From Chaunax sp. Z400 (lineage: Eukaryota; Chordata; Actinopteri; Lophiiformes; Chaunacidae), in the NCBI GenBank assembly GCA_037577475.1, contig CM075202.1, forward strand, positions 6,739,001 to 6,803,000: a stretch of DNA of 64,000 nucleotides, written 5' to 3'. A program made the translations under genes and the position numbers. A model generated the notes under the pieces. It worked only from the letters and a program-made list of their open reading frames with translations, did not search any database and had not been told where the DNA came from. Positions 47,979-61,468 of the stretch are shown piece after piece (the stretch's first letter is position 1; each line of letters begins with the position of its first letter).

Positions 47979-50900
47979 ATGGCTTCAAATAGCGGCTCTG
48001 TTGGGAAATGGGAGGTAGTGAAGAAAGGGAAGAAAAATAACAGCTCAGGAGGAGGGAAGAGCCCGACCGACAAGAAAACCGGCAGCGGGGGAAGGAAAGC
48101 CCTGGGTGAATCTAACCAGCCATCTAGACGTAAGTGAACATGGCCCTGAATTTGCTAGCTGTTCTGTGATCCGATTAGCTCACTAAAAAAAGTAAGAAAA
48201 AGGATGGAGCTACACCTTTTAGCTGTAAATGTGAAATTAATTGTTTCATTTAACGTGTATTTTTCTTTTTAATAGTAATGACTAAAGTGTAAATGACGAT
48301 TACTCGTACCTGTCATCTGATTCAACAAGCTAGCATAGCATCGCGTAGTAACGCTACTTCCTCCGACTATTTTTTTGTTGTTCTTCCGTCTGGGATCTAC
48401 TTTACCTCATCTGCTGACACCTTCATTTAAAAAAAATATGACACCTAACTCACTTTTTTGGGCTAAGTGCTTCTGCCACATTATGCCAGGAGGAATTGCC
48501 TGTACAGTTAGCTTGCTAGCAGCAAATTCAGGCAGTGTCAACACAGGCAACGTCATCACTGAGGAGCTGCATCTCTGAAACATGTGTTAGCTCCTCAAAC
48601 TCCACAAACAAATAAAAATAAAAGATATATACAACCCAAAAAATTAAAATAAGGTAATATTAATGAATCAAATGGCAACAATGACACTATTGTTGTTTAA
48701 CTCTACTCTACACTTAGATTGGACTAAAGGCCTCAGGTTGCTCTTGCTTACTCACCACAAGTTACCTTATTGGTTGTGAAGACACACATGGGTGAAGATG
48801 AATGCTTCAAAAATGAGGGGAAAAAAGACTCTGAATGTCAGGTCTTTAACCAAGAGTGGGCAGCTAAATATTGCATCACAAGTATCAGCTTTTAGGCGGA
48901 ATGTTTGATACGCCAAACATATCGTAGAGTTCAGGGAAACAACTGTGTTCCAACTTATTTGCCACACAGAATATTTTCACACAGCAGTTGGCCGTCCAAG
49001 AATCTGCTTCAAATGTGTCGGTTTGCTATTTTTTTTCACCCAAGGAACCCAGCTGTTTCATTTTCCCATGGAAAACATCACAGTAACCATATTTACTCTG
49101 GGATGATTCCTTAAAGGCCCAACTTATCAGAGCATTATTACAGACCTGTGATGGATTTTTTGGGTTTTAAATTGAGTAAACCTGGTGGGAAACACCCTCA
49201 AAAACACCTTCTCCACATGTCTGATGGCTGTGAAATAATGGCTTCCAGAGAAGATTAGGTCTCATTCTGCCACAGCTGTTGGTTCACGTATCCGTTTTTA
49301 TCAGTGAATCAGCTCGTCCAAAGTCTCTCTCTCTGGTATCTGGTGGAATGAGGTGGTGTAAAGGTTTAGTCTAAAATAAATACTCTTTTTTTTTTTTATT
49401 CATAAAGTACTTCTGTGAAGTAATTAAATTGTGACGTACACAGCGCAACCACAATCACACTCTGCAAGTGTATCTCAGCATCACAAGGCTCTACAAATAA
49501 CATTAATACTGAATTCAACAAGCCAAATCTTAGTTTATTCCCTTAAAGGCTTCCATACTTGAATCATGGGTCTGCTACTGTTGAATTTTTGGTTTTGGTT
49601 GGTTCAAAAATAATCATCCAGCCTCATGACCAGGTTGAGGCTTTCGTGTCTGTTGGAGCAGGCTTTGTGGGTTGTGTGTTTTCCACAAGGCAACGTCAGG
49701 AGAAAAAAAAAAGCTATTTATTTAGTGCTTTTAAAATGTCAGACTCGACTTATTTATGAGCCAAGACCTTTCTCCTTGATCACTTATCGGACAAAAAAAG
49801 GAAAAAAAATGTTTGAGGTTTTCTTCAGGCTCTGCCCTGCAGCAGATGATAATGTCTGTGGCTGCATACCTTCACCTTGAGGAGTAGATACCAGTAAACC
49901 ATCTGATTTAATACCTTTTAGAAGACTTCTTTCAAGAGAGGCGATAATGTCAACTCAAGCATGTTATATATTTGATTTAAATGGCACATGCTGCCTTGAT
50001 GGTACCTTATTTTAAAAAGGGGTTAAACAACGTGCGACGTCACCTGTTATTGCTATATATTTCTTTATTATTTAACAATAAAAATAAAAGCCGTTAAATA
50101 CCTAGCCCTGTTTTTTTTCACTTAATGTGTATTGTCATCTGTTAATAATCTCTATTGGCATGAATCAGTTTTCACTCCTCCTCTCTGTAAATGTCAGCAA
50201 ATCGTTTACCACACAATTCCCGTGTGTCTTCTTTCTTTCAAAGTGCTTTTCTTTATACTGCATTTCGCAACACGTACAAAAAGAACATCATTCCCACCCA
50301 GCATCGAACTTCCCCTGCCCCCAGCTGTCACTTAGTTGGTTAAACTTGCTCCACTTATTACCACACGGTATGCACATGAATCACAGACCATAGTTATGTA
50401 AGGTACTTACAATCGAAACGTGGAAAGCATCTGAAATATAAGCAGAAGCTGCACATCTAGGCCAGAGATGCAGGAAGCCAATACAGGTTTATGTCAAAGG
50501 CCAAAGCGTAATGATTCCACTGTTTAGTCTTGTAATTTTTTTAATATTCTGGTTAAAGTTGTGCTACTTGTATGTATGGAAACCTGTCTTATTAAGTTTG
50601 ATTGTTAACAGAAAGTAGTGCACCTGCCATTGACATCCCTGATTTTGTTCAGTTGTGGGATTTGTTCAAGAATTCAGACACTTAACCACAATAACGTCCT
50701 GCATATATTGCATGTAGTAGACGTGAAGTGATTCCTGTCTCACTTCTTTCTACGACTTTGAAGGAATAGTCGGTCTCTATAGTCTGGTCTCTACTGAAAC
50801 CTGTGCTTTGTTAACAATGTCCTCAAAGGCCACCTGCCTTGCAAGTTTTCCAGCCGTGTTCGTGGAAACCTGATCTAATAAAGGTCTGCACATCATCATG

Positions 50901-51142
50901 ACAACTTTATTTCAACAGGTTTTCATCAGCAGAGCTCAATGCTTAATTAAAACACTTGCAAAACAGGTGCACTAGAAAATTTGGGCATCGTTTGAATGTG
51001 AACGATTCTGCTTTTCACAGTTTAAAAATGTCCCTCGAATGGATGATAAACAGCGAAGTGAAGCATTTAAATTCTCTTCTAAACAGAATAAAGTTGCATC
51101 AGAATAATTAGGCCACAATATACTGAAATTATAGTGTACATG

Positions 51143-51211
<69 letters not shown>

Positions 51212-54200
51212 TAAAACTTTCTACTGGTTTCATTCCTCCTTATCGCTATTTTCCCCTCAGTACATAATAGAATTTCTGTTGAATTTCTGTTTTCTTCTTG
51301 ACAAACACTACAGGACACAGAGAGGAGCTCTTTGTCCTGTAGTGTTTGATATTTACTGGGTTGACTGGTTGCAAATCTCCAAGTGGTTTGTTAGATCGAT
51401 GTGTAGGGCTGAGTATCATTTATTTATTTACGATACCAGTGCCAAATATAAATACCCTTAAAATGATCAATCAACAAGGTATCTCGTGTCAAGTGTGTCA
51501 AATACAACATGCTCGACAACATATTTCATCTATTCCTAGTCACTTGTCGTTGCTCCTCTGTCTCTATGCATTTCACTGCAGCAGCTGTCTTGTAACGTCA
51601 GGTTGGTGGGAAAGACCGACTTCCTGGACATTTGTTCTGTATTAATACACATGAACGCCTGGTCAAACTCACCTCATCTCTCTCTCACCTCGTTCATTCT
51701 CTCACTGCTTTCCACGCGAATGTTCAGGTGATGTTTCCTGATAATGTTCACGGAGCCGAGACGAGTTTCAAGTTCAAGTTTCAAGTTTGTTTTATTTGCC
51801 TTTCCAGCCGTGTGTCTGTAAAAACACACACAGTGGAATGAAATTGCGTTTCTCAGGACCAGTGTGCAAAAAGAAGAAACACAAGAAAAAACAATGCAAA
51901 AAAAAGTGTGAAGTGAGTTAAAAAGATTATAAAATAAATAAATACTAAATACATATATATATAGTACGTATTAGAAATATGTAGCTTATGTTTGACTGTG
52001 CAGGTCACAGAGAGTTGAGACGTTCTCAGAGATGACAGCTGGTCTAAACAGAGGAAGAAGACTTCAATCTCTGTGTTGTGATGGATTCATTCATCAGGGA
52101 CTTGAACCATAATTCTGACTGACGTAACGTTTTGAATGAAGGAGTTAAGGCGGTAGAGGCAGTGCTGCACACTGACGCTGCGATGAAATCGATCCCCCAC
52201 TTGCGTCACAGGCCCGTGTCGTGCCAACACACACACAGACCAGACTTATATATAGGGCTGTCGGCAACATGTACAGCTGAATGATCGGTGAACAACTGGT
52301 GACTGGTGTCGCCGCCGACTCCAGTCTGTGGGGTGGGTCTGACTGTGTTGCCCTGCATGATTTAGGATGTGATATGATGATATAATTTAGATCCTGGGTA
52401 TAAAATAATAACATGTCTCCCCGGGTACACACAGTATATTAGTAATGGCCTTAAAACACAAAGCTGGTCGAGCTCTAATATGAACTTTGAAGTGAACACA
52501 GTTCGTGCTCTTAATTAGAAACACACAAGGCGATACATGGCATTCTACAGGTCCTTTGTAAATTGTCATGAGAGTTACTTGGAGCTCATTATGTAAGCCT
52601 TAGAGGGAGGGAGGAACTGAATGTGAGGGGAGGGAGCAGCGGGAGGACGAGGGGAATGCAACAGTTTCATGGATTAGTGTGATTTTTTTTTTTTGTTACA
52701 GACGACCAAAGACCTTTTTTAAAAGGAGGCTCATGTCTGTTTCTAAACGCTGTTTTTTCCCCCCCCTTCAGCTCCCCTGAAGATGTCCGAGACTCTGTTT
52801 GACGCCTTCGAGAAGATGGGAAAGAAACAGAACAAGGAGCAGGTTCCACCGCCAGCCGAGCCTGAAAACAAGAAGCCGTCATCAAGCAAACCGTCGAAGA
52901 AATCCCAACCCAGCAATACAGTGTCCCACCCGACTCACAAGACCCTGGAAGAAGCCTTCAAAGCCGTGAGTAATCCCTTTATATTGAGTCTTTAAAACTT
53001 CGTGGCGGTTGAGACGTTAGGACATTGACTTTTATTTACAGTCTAATGGCTTAAAAGGTTGAATAGTCTCATTTCTTGCAGTTGAATGAGAAAAGAAACG
53101 ACTCGAAGGCCACTCAGTTAAACACATACCTCTGCCAAGGCCCAACAATCCCCTTTTAATTAAATTAAACCCTAATCCTAATTCTAAAAAGACTTGTGTG
53201 CCATCAGAATGGCTGCCCTCACGGTTCTATTAAAGTAAGTGGGGGAAGAAAAAAAAAAATCACCGATCTTCGTCTTTATCAGACCATACAAAATGCTGAC
53301 ATAAGACCTTGGTCACAATGTAAGGAAGTCACAGAAATTCATCTGTCCCTTATCAGGATCCACTCCAAAAACGGAATGGTTTCTTCCACGGCACTTACAG
53401 CTTTCATTCATCCAGTTCCATGGTAGTCTGTCATTGACAAAAGCGCTCCAAAAAGCTTTATCTTGCTATGTTAAAAAAAATTAGAAAGAAATTGATGGAT
53501 CAGCTCCTTTTATACAAATCCGCTCCAAAATGTAATGGGTTCTCTGTTGCTGCAGACCCAGTCCATGAGAAACGTTTCATTAAAATCCAACCCTGGTGAT
53601 CACCTCGCCTCCTTGTCAGAAGTCATTATTGCACTATTCCGAAGATTCTGGGTTTCTTTCGCCCTGAAATGTGTCTTGCTAAAAATGTAAGATTAAAACA
53701 CATTATTTATCATTTTCAGTAGTGGTGTAAGTTTTTCTGATCACTGTCTGTGAATGGAAAGATTAAAAAACCCCAAATGTTACAGGCTTCGTAAAACTAT
53801 TAAAAGCCATAAGTATGTTCACAGAAACAGCCAACTATCACATGCCTGGACTGCAGTCTCATCTTTGCATAAAGGACGGGTTGTTTCTATGTGCCTTTAT
53901 GTTTTCTCAATCTTGTTCTCTGTCTATAGTTGGATGTTGGCGACTTGAAGCAGCAGTTGGCTCGCAGTCAGACCCTGTTTCCAGAAAACCCATCAGTGTG
54001 GGTCAAAGACCTGGCAGGATACCTTAACCTCCATCTGACTGCACCGGAGACGGAGCCCACGCTCAGCAGCTATGCTCACGGTCGGTCACACTCGTACTTT
54101 ATTTAGTCTTAAAGTTAGATTGTGCACATTCAATTACAATTTATCTGGTCATTTCTGCAGGGGCCTGTCTCTATAATCAACATTTGCCACTTGTTTTACC

Positions 54201-57200
54201 TCCTCCGTTTCTGTCTTTTGTCCACAGATTACCCATACTGCCTCACAGGGAAGGAGCTGAAGGCTGTTATCAAAGGCCTCATTGAACGCTGCAGCGACAT
54301 TCTGCCGGATTTATTGGACCACTGTGTTTATACTATGCTCAGGGAGCTGGACAGGCAGTCAGGTACTGTAGCTGTGAGAGCTCACATGGAGGGTTGGAAG
54401 CACATAAGTTGATGTGGTAATGATGGGTTCCCACATATCGTATCTGTTGTTTCTTTAAATGCACTAGATTTTTAGCATTATAAGCCAGACTTTGAATATT
54501 TTCCACAAAGAAACTGAGGAGAAACAAAACTCAGTTCGATCAATGGCACTGAAATGGTCAGTGCATTTATTTGAGTGCAGACAGTAGTGACAGGAGGGTA
54601 AGAAGGAGAAAAGAGTTTGATATGCAAAGAAAGGTCCAACTAGACGTGGGCCAGAATGCCTAATAATTAGATGGTCAGCATCTTAGAACCCAAGACCACG
54701 AGGACTCCTCCTGAAATAAATACTCAGGCTCAGGGTTTAAAGCTCAAGTTTACAGACTATATAAAAAAAAATTAAATTTTTTTTTTTCCTGTTTCTAGGA
54801 GAACCTCTTCACGGCTACAGAGTTTGCATTCAGGCCATCCTACAGGACAAACCCAGAATAGCCACCCAAAACCTACCAGAGGTGAGTCGGTGTCTTTGAG
54901 CCCAGCAGATCAAGATCATCCGTTTCTGCTCTGAATTTTCTTTTTTTTCTTTTTTTAAAAGTAACCTTTGTTTTTCTTACAGCCTCAGCTCTGTTGTCTA
55001 ATTTACTGGCGATCCATCCTTTCCATAAACCTTTGTAATATGTCCGCTGTGTCCTTTCCTTCCTCTCTAGTATTTGGAGTTATTGCGGTCAGTTCAGAAC
55101 CGTCCAGCAAAGTGTTTGACCATCATGTGGGCTCTTGGGCAAGCTGGATTTTATGATCTCAGCCAGGGACTAAGAGGTAACACAGACCCTTTATTCACAC
55201 CCTCACACTACTGCAAAACCACACACTCCTTTTGACACGTAGACGGTACTCTAATATCCTCTGCACTGTGTTAGTCCTAGTGTGTATCTAACCCTCTCTT
55301 CAGGGTTAATGAAGCAACATGTTTTTGGTCTTAAACAAAACACACGATAACTTCAAATAATAAGATGCTGTAGATCTTTGGTGATGCTGTGAGGTGGAGG
55401 AGAGGTGTTTGTTGATCATATTTATTGCCAGAGAAGTTCCTTTGTGATGAAGGAAGTTCTTAATTTGTGTTTCAGTGTGGCTGGGCATCATGCTTCCTGT
55501 GCTGGGAGTGAAGTCCTTATCATCGTATGCCATCGCATATCTGGAGAGACTTCTCCTGTAAGACTTTCTGAGAAATACGTGGCGCATTTTCTTTATTGTG
55601 TTCCTTAGTTTTTCTAAAATACAACAAAAACCTTATTTAGCTCAATGTTCTTATTGTTCCCAGACTTCATGCCAACCTGACGAAGGGATTTGGCATCATG
55701 GGTCCTAAAGAGTTCTTTCCTTTACTGGATTTTGCCTTCATGCCTAAGAACGCCCTGTCATCAAGGTAAATGTAATCTAATTCAAACGCTGCAACCCCCA
55801 TGAAAATCTCTGCCTCGTTTTTGTCACGTATCTTTTGGAAATAAACGCATTTCTCATGTCTATATGTTAGTTTTGAGTGTTTTCTCCCTCCCAGTGAATA
55901 CTTTCTGGCTACATAAGAGGTAATAAAGCCATTTTTTTGGTTCACGTTCAGTCTGCAGGAGCAGCTGAGGCGACTCTACCCTCGACTGAAGGTCCTCGCA
56001 TTTGGAGCCAAACCTGAGAGCACATTACACACATACCTGCCATCGTTTCTGTCCAGAGCCACACCTCACTGTCCAGACGACATGAAGAGAGAGGTAACAC
56101 ACACACACACACATTTATTTCTACATAACACTCACTGTTATCACTAGTGATTGATGATCAAAATTATTCACTGGTTTGCCATATATATATATTTTTTTTT
56201 TTTGCAGTTGCTCAGCAGTATGACGGAGTGTTTGTGTGTGGATGTGCAGAGTTTAGGAGTGTGGAGGCAGCTCTATACCAAGCACTTACCCCAGTCCAGG
56301 TGAGCGTTCTGTTTTTTTTTTTTTTTTTATCTCAGGAACGCCTAAAGGGAATTCCTTCAGATTTGAAACCACGTCCTCTTGGATGCAAGGATGAACAGAT
56401 TAGATTTTGGTCATTGGAAGGGGGGGAATTTGGTGATATAATTGGTTGCACACTGAATTGATGACACTAATCTTGGGTGTGCACCTTGAAAATGTGATGA
56501 CATATATGACCTCCTTTGTCTCTTTCCTCTCCAGTCTGCTGTTGAAGCATTTACTGAAGTCCTGGAACACCCTGCCACCAAAGGTACTACTCCTGCCGTG
56601 AGGTCTGATGGTTCACAAACCAACCTCGCCTCCATGGTGATAATTTGATTGGAGGATCTGGTCCCATGTTCATTCCTGCTGACACAGAGCGACACAGCTT
56701 TATTGATGCATTCAGGCTCAGTGTGATGCATGAAGCAGTCGTGTAGTTAAGAATAAAGGATGAACCTTTGCTGGAAAGGTTTAAATTCTCTTTGATGGTA
56801 AATTAAATCGTCTGGTGTTTGACGAGGAGTTCTCTCTTCCATCAGCTCCGGAAGAACCTTGAAGAAACGATCCGGTCTTTCAGAGTGACCAATGAGGAGA
56901 TGCGAGACACTGTTGAATCTCAGGACCTTCAGGAGTGCAATAACTTGTGCCAGGTGAGCCAGAGAAGTCAGAGATCAAAGATCTGTGAAGTTCAGGAACA
57001 ATAAAAAGAATGTTTTCATATACTTTTCATATACAAAGCACGTGAAGAACATCTGATATGAATGCACCTATCATTTTAGATTGTGAAACACAACAGTAGA
57101 AATTTAGATTTAATCCCAGTAAAAGTCTTTGCTCAGTATTTTCCTCTCCCGTTTGCAGAATCTGCAGGTAAAGATGCAAGGTCGTGGGTTCCCCTGGTCC

Positions 57201-58956
57201 AAGCTGCTCATGGTTCTGCTCGTGTTCGCTGCTGGCTTCATTATTCATGACATCAGATCCCACGGCACCTTCAAAGGTCCGTCCCGTTTACTCGTCACAA
57301 TCACTAGTCGCCATTAGTCGTTTGTTTGTGGCGTCTTACAATGAGCGTCTGTGTGTTTCAGATTCCGCCACAGCCATGCATCTTCGCAACTCAGGGGTCA
57401 CAGCCGTATCTCAGCAAGCATGGAGCAAAATAACAGTCTACACCAAACAGGGCTTCGGGTACGACCATGAACCATGCACTGATTAAATTTCATATCTTTG
57501 TAGCACTGAGATCGTTGCTAGCGGTGCTAATGTACTGGGCTACATTACATTCAGAGCTGTTTCTACTGCTCTGACCTCATCTATGTAAATGGAAAGACGA
57601 TATATAATGCACTCCATTACAACACCACTTTTAATTATGACCTCAATAATAATCACATTTATTAGCCTCATAAAAAATAGATGTCATGACTAGACTGCAC
57701 AGGTGTACCAAATATCTGCTAACAACGGAATGTCTAATCAAATGTTATTCAGATAGGTTGAATTTCATTAAAATGTACTGTATAGAATGAATGTTTCAGA
57801 AACATTGCAGTAGCTGAATATACACTGGAAAAGATGATTGATTCATTTACATACGCAAACATCGGTGATCCCTTTGAACACCAACAGGTATCCCACAGGT
57901 TAAATAATGTTAACTTCATGAACTTAATGGCCTAAGGAGCCTTGACAAAACTTTAAACTCGGCGTGTAATTACTGTTCGTGCAAATAAACCATTATATTT
58001 ACTATTTTTTTGTGTCCTCTGTAGCTGGTTGGAGACAAACACTCCTTATTATTACTCTGAGTGTGTCCGAGTCGTGGGGCCGCTCGCGGAACAAGGTCGC
58101 GAAAAGGCAAAAAAAGCAGCCATCTTCATCTCTGAAAATACCACACAGTTCATCCTCTGGGTCAAAGAGAAGACGCCGGAGGCCATAGAATGGGTAAGGC
58201 TGTGCATTGATGGATGGAAACCTGTTACCTCCTGCTGTTTAATCAGGAGGTGTTTTCTGTTGAATCAAAAGATTTACAGCAAACAGGATGGATCAGTCAT
58301 ATTTGATGTCTTTCCTCCGTCTCTTCCCAAGGTGAACAACAACACTCCCGACAGTGTGTTCCAGGTGTTGGCATATTTAAAGGAGCTCCTCCTGTCTCTG
58401 CATCAGAACTACATCCTGCCAGCGCTGGCCTACATATCTGACCTGCTACAACGAGCGTGGACCAAACTACAGGACTCCTGCAAGTCAGTACTTAGAAACG
58501 TCTTTTCACCTGATTGATTTTAACTTTTATTTTGTATTCTTATTTCTCTGAATTTGACCTGCTGGATTGACATATAACATCCTGCATGAAAAGGGTTTCA
58601 GGAGCCTGATGCAACAGCAAAGTATAACCTTTGTGTCGTTGTAAATTAGGTGTTTATTTAGTGGAGATTATTTACTGTCACTAAATTAAAACACCTTAAG
58701 TAGATGTATTCACACCCAGTAACCTGCAGGTATACTTACTATGTAGCAACATTAGCTTTTTTTTTTTTTTTTTGTAGTAAAATTTGAGAGCAGACTCTCA
58801 CATGTTTTTCCTTGTCTTTCCTGCAGCGGAGAGGTTTCCATATCGTGTCTACAGGGCCACGCGTTGTCCTTCACGAACTCAACCTGGCAGCTACTCCAAC
58901 ACACAACCGCGGCCATCAAGACGTGGGCTCAGGAGCTGCTGACACCAGCAGGATAA
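47979..58956 (+). CDS. tmem214: Transmembrane protein 214
   Basis: ER/outer-nuclear-membrane protein; human TMEM214 is reported to anchor procaspase-4 during ER-stress apoptosis. Exons: 47979-48129, 52772-52965, 53930-54080, 54228-54362, 54799-54881, 55071-55176, 55476-55557, 55664-55765, 55952-56093, 56208-56299, 56535-56583, 56846-56953, 57159-57276, 57362-57458, 58025-58193, 58332-58483, 58827-58956 (stop TAA 58954-58956). Phases all join: 686 aa; human 689. Diagnostic segments: N-terminal VGKWEVVKKGKK, NKEQVPPP, CLTIMWALGQAGF, VWLGIMLPVLGVKSL, LTKGFGIMGPKEFFPLLDF and LKVLAFGAKPESTLHTYLPS. One clear membrane helix is at about 480-495 (KLLMVLLVFAAGFIIHD); a second weaker hydrophobic stretch lies near 620-640. 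The N-terminus is Lys/Ser-rich and cytosolic. Two donors are unusual, GTCGGT at 54081 and GTCCGT at 57277, but the frame requires both. Confidence 0.95.
51144..51208. repeat. (CA)n microsatellite
   Basis: About 32 uninterrupted CA units in tmem214 intron 1. Cys-Val open frames on the - strand here are artefacts. Confidence 0.97.
51760..51960. repeat. Possible LINE 3' tail
   Basis: The phrases 'agtttgttttatttgcc' and 'gtggaatgaaattgcgtttctc', followed by an A-rich stretch, resemble the shared 3' end of L2/CR1-type LINEs in fish. A-rich DNA and (TA)n near 51953-51962 follow. Recognition is from memory only. Confidence 0.35.
56320..56465 (+). repeat. Dispersed fish repeat in tmem214 intron
   Basis: After a T tract come 'ctcaggaacgcctaaaggga', 'cttggatgcaaggatgaac' and 'agattagattttggtcattgga'. 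I recognise this order from a common teleost interspersed repeat. It fills most of the intron between exons 56208-56299 and 56535-56583. Confidence 0.5.
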
Positions 58957-60005
58957 CCTCAAAGATGCTGACTAATTCTCACACACATACAGACGCACTA
59001 TACACGTATGAGGTTATACACACACATGAACGCGATCTGTGGCTGCCTTTAAGTGCATTGGCTCCCCTCTCAAGCCATGATTGGACACTCTGGGGTCAGA
59101 CAAACAAACTCTCTCCCAAAAAGGACCCTTCTGTCTCTCCTTTTGGCTAAATTTTTAAATCAGTTTGCTATTGTATAGATGTTTTTTTTCTACCGATCCT
59201 TTTGTCACTGCTGGATGCAGACGTCCTATGTCAGCGAGTTTTCTACTGCAAATTTCACGTTGCTTTAACCTTTGGATTAAACAGATTGTATAATTTATAG
59301 AAACGTAGGTTTGTAGATGATTTATAAACAGTTTTATTTAAAGATATTAAAAAAAAGTGTTTTGTGAAAACTTCGTAAAAGGCAGGGAAAAGACAGAAAA
59401 ACATGTCCCAGACTTCTCCAAGTCACTGGAGACAACGAACTTCATCTGCTGCTTTTGGTCCAGCTCATGATGAAGTCGGATCAGACCCAGTCAAGCAGTA
59501 TTTCAGCCTTTTCTCAAACCAGGGGAAAGACTCCTTCAGAAGATTTGGGATGGGATCCACCTCCCAAACTGGGACACAAGAGTCTCAAATAAGTTCAAAA
59601 GGTCCACAAGAAGAAATCAACCTGCTGCTGTCTTTCCTGCTCTGCTCGTCTCATTCTCATCTTTGCTGCTTCATCATCTGACTGCTTTCTTACGCTTCTT
59701 CATCAGTAACTCAACTCCTGAGATAAAAGCAGCTGTGGTCATATATATATTTATATATGACGTTATTTGTATGTGTGTGTTTGTGTGCGTTCCTGCGTTG
59801 ATCAAGAATCTCAATAATGGGGTCATGATTAACCTCATGCAAACATCCTCCTGTACCCTGAAGTATGACTAAGAATAAACTCCTGTGGCCAAGGCAAACC
59901 TGACCAGCTGATTGGCTAACCTCTCCTTGTAAACAAGATGTTTGGATGGACTCATGTCTTACTTTGTAATGTAAATTGTTTATAATAAAGACTTCAACCT
60001 CATTT
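58957..60005 (+). other. tmem214: tmem214 3' UTR
   Basis: From the stop codon to just past AATAAA at 59984-59989. A second hexamer at about 59872 could serve a shorter form. A 92-codon frame at 59403-59681 has no recognisable feature. Confidence 0.65.
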
Positions 60006-60412
60006 ACTGCCTTGGGTGTAAAAATGTTGCTTCCATTGTAAAAATTACCACATTGCAAAACTTGATTACTGACCAGGAAAAGCAGGGCCATTTGTCTTGG
60101 GTAATTTCATCAAGTGAAATTTTTAGGGAATTTATACCACTTAAGTTCAATGTAAAGTAAGGTGGGCCCTGACACTGCAGCTAATATCATAGCCAGGAAG
60201 CATGGAGGACAAGAGGAAGAGGAAGGGGTAGGATTATGGGAGTAAGGTTTCATTTGGATCTGACGTCACATAGTAGCAATAATGAGGGGCACCAGTCTGA
60301 ATGAGGGAAACCTACATTACACTTTGACTTGGCTGGTTCAATTCTGCCAGGAGGGATTTGGTTGTTTTTTTTTTGTTGTTTTTTTTTTGCTAAATGACAC
60401 AAGACTACGGAG
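60006..60412. other. Intergenic, nothing recognised
   Basis: Only purine-rich and T-tract DNA between the tmem214 poly(A) signal and the inverted-repeat element. No coding or RNA signal seen. Confidence 0.5.
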
Positions 60413-60608
60413 CCCCTAAAGGGACATGGGCAAAAAAAAAATACTATTATTAAATTACTACTATTATATTGTATTACTATTATTACGTGCGCGCGTTTTA
60501 AATGTTTTTTTTCTCGCGCCAGATACACCGTGCGCATGGGATAGTTTGTGGCGCGCACCATAAACTTTTTATTTATTTATTTATTTTTTGCCCATGTCCC
60601 TTTAGGAG
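60413..60608. mobile_element. Short inverted-repeat transposon (MITE-like), about 196 bp
   Basis: Perfect 23-bp terminal inverted repeats: left arm 60415-60437, beginning CCTAAAGGGACATGGGC and ending in A6; right arm 60584-60606, its exact reverse complement. The middle has a CGCG-rich core with secondary inverted words (GTGCGCGC near 60487 and GGCGCGCAC near 60550). It has no coding capacity, so it would depend on a transposase elsewhere. The target-site duplication is not clear and the superfamily is unassigned. Confidence 0.8.
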
Positions 60609-60849
60609 ATACGTAGAAATCCACAGAAAACGTAGAAGATTTTCAGTGTGATCCCATCCATATAAGACTATAATGACAAAATATAATCAACTTATGGATT
60701 GCATACTCTTTGATTAATAAAGGAAGAAGAAAAATGATTTCAGATAAGGGACTGTGGGCCAGAACGTTACCACATTAGCGTCTGTACTTGATATGTATCA
60801 ATTTGAGTCCTGACTGTGAAAAGGTTGTGGGCACGCGGTGGTACTAAGG

Positions 60850-60853
60850 AAAA
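60850..60853 (-). terminator. Pol III terminator of tRNA-Asp
   Basis: TTTT on the - strand, 10 nt beyond the last base of the tRNA gene. It is the usual oligo-T stop for RNA polymerase III. Confidence 0.7.
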
Positions 60854-60862
60854 TAAGTGTTA

Positions 60863-60934
60863 CTCCCCGTCGGGGAATCGAACCCCGGTCTTCCGCGTGA
60901 CAGGCGGAGATACTGTCCACTATACTAACGAGGA
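60863..60934 (-). tRNA. tRNA-Asp (anticodon GTC)
   Basis: A complete 72-nt cloverleaf read on the - strand, starting TCCTCGTTAGTATAGTGG and ending GACGGGGAG. The 7-bp acceptor stem pairs TCCTCGT with ACGGGGA (with G-T pairs). The anticodon GTC is at 60901-60899 (tRNA positions 34-36), and the T arm has GGTTCGAATCC. Both pol III promoter boxes are intact, there is no intron, and CCA is not encoded, as in eukaryotes. The gene looks functional and stands alone. Confidence 0.96.
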
Positions 60935-61462
60935 GGCCATGACAGACATTCAGCGCTTATGTATTTGAATCATTCTTCATTCATGTATGCCAATGTCTTT
61001 AGAAAATGTGTCTTTTTTGTTGTTGTTTAAACATTAATTTAAATAATTAAAAATAAAGGTTGAGAATATATGTTCTCCCAGTCATTTAGGATGGTCCAGC
61101 TCCACCGGTGGGTTGGCCCACCCACAAGACCACGCCCACGTTATTTACATGTTTTGTTTTGCTTTTATAGGGAGAGCCCTACCAGCAGAAACTACATACT
61201 GAGCATTTAAATACACATTATGTTTGTCTTGACCAGCAATCTAGTCAAATTATTAAGCAAATTATTGCTTCTTTAACCTGATTTACATGGCAATCTATTA
61301 TTTCACATTTTCATAAAATTTATTTTAATGTAACTAATTGCAGTTTATTTCAGATCGTCCTAAGTGTAAAACAAATGAATATTTTCAGCTTTGTATTAAA
61401 ATACTGAATTCAGGACAATAAAAGAACACACAGGGACAACATACTGCATTTCAAATGGTGCT

Positions 61463-61468
61463 TTTATT
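61463..61468 (-). terminator. Candidate - strand poly(A) signal
   Basis: AATAAA on the - strand, in 'gcaataaaagc'. It is positioned to end a transcript that converges on tmem214 and the tRNA. This is a motif only. Confidence 0.35.

Larger units (their letters stand above)
48130..52771 (+). other. tmem214 intron 1 (4.6 kb); no exon recognised
   Basis: Holds a large (CA)n array (51144-51208) and a possible LINE 3' tail (51760-51960). The region around 52140-52660 is GC-richer than the rest but shows no open frame that looks like protein. The open frames here are short and lack family features. Confidence 0.6.
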
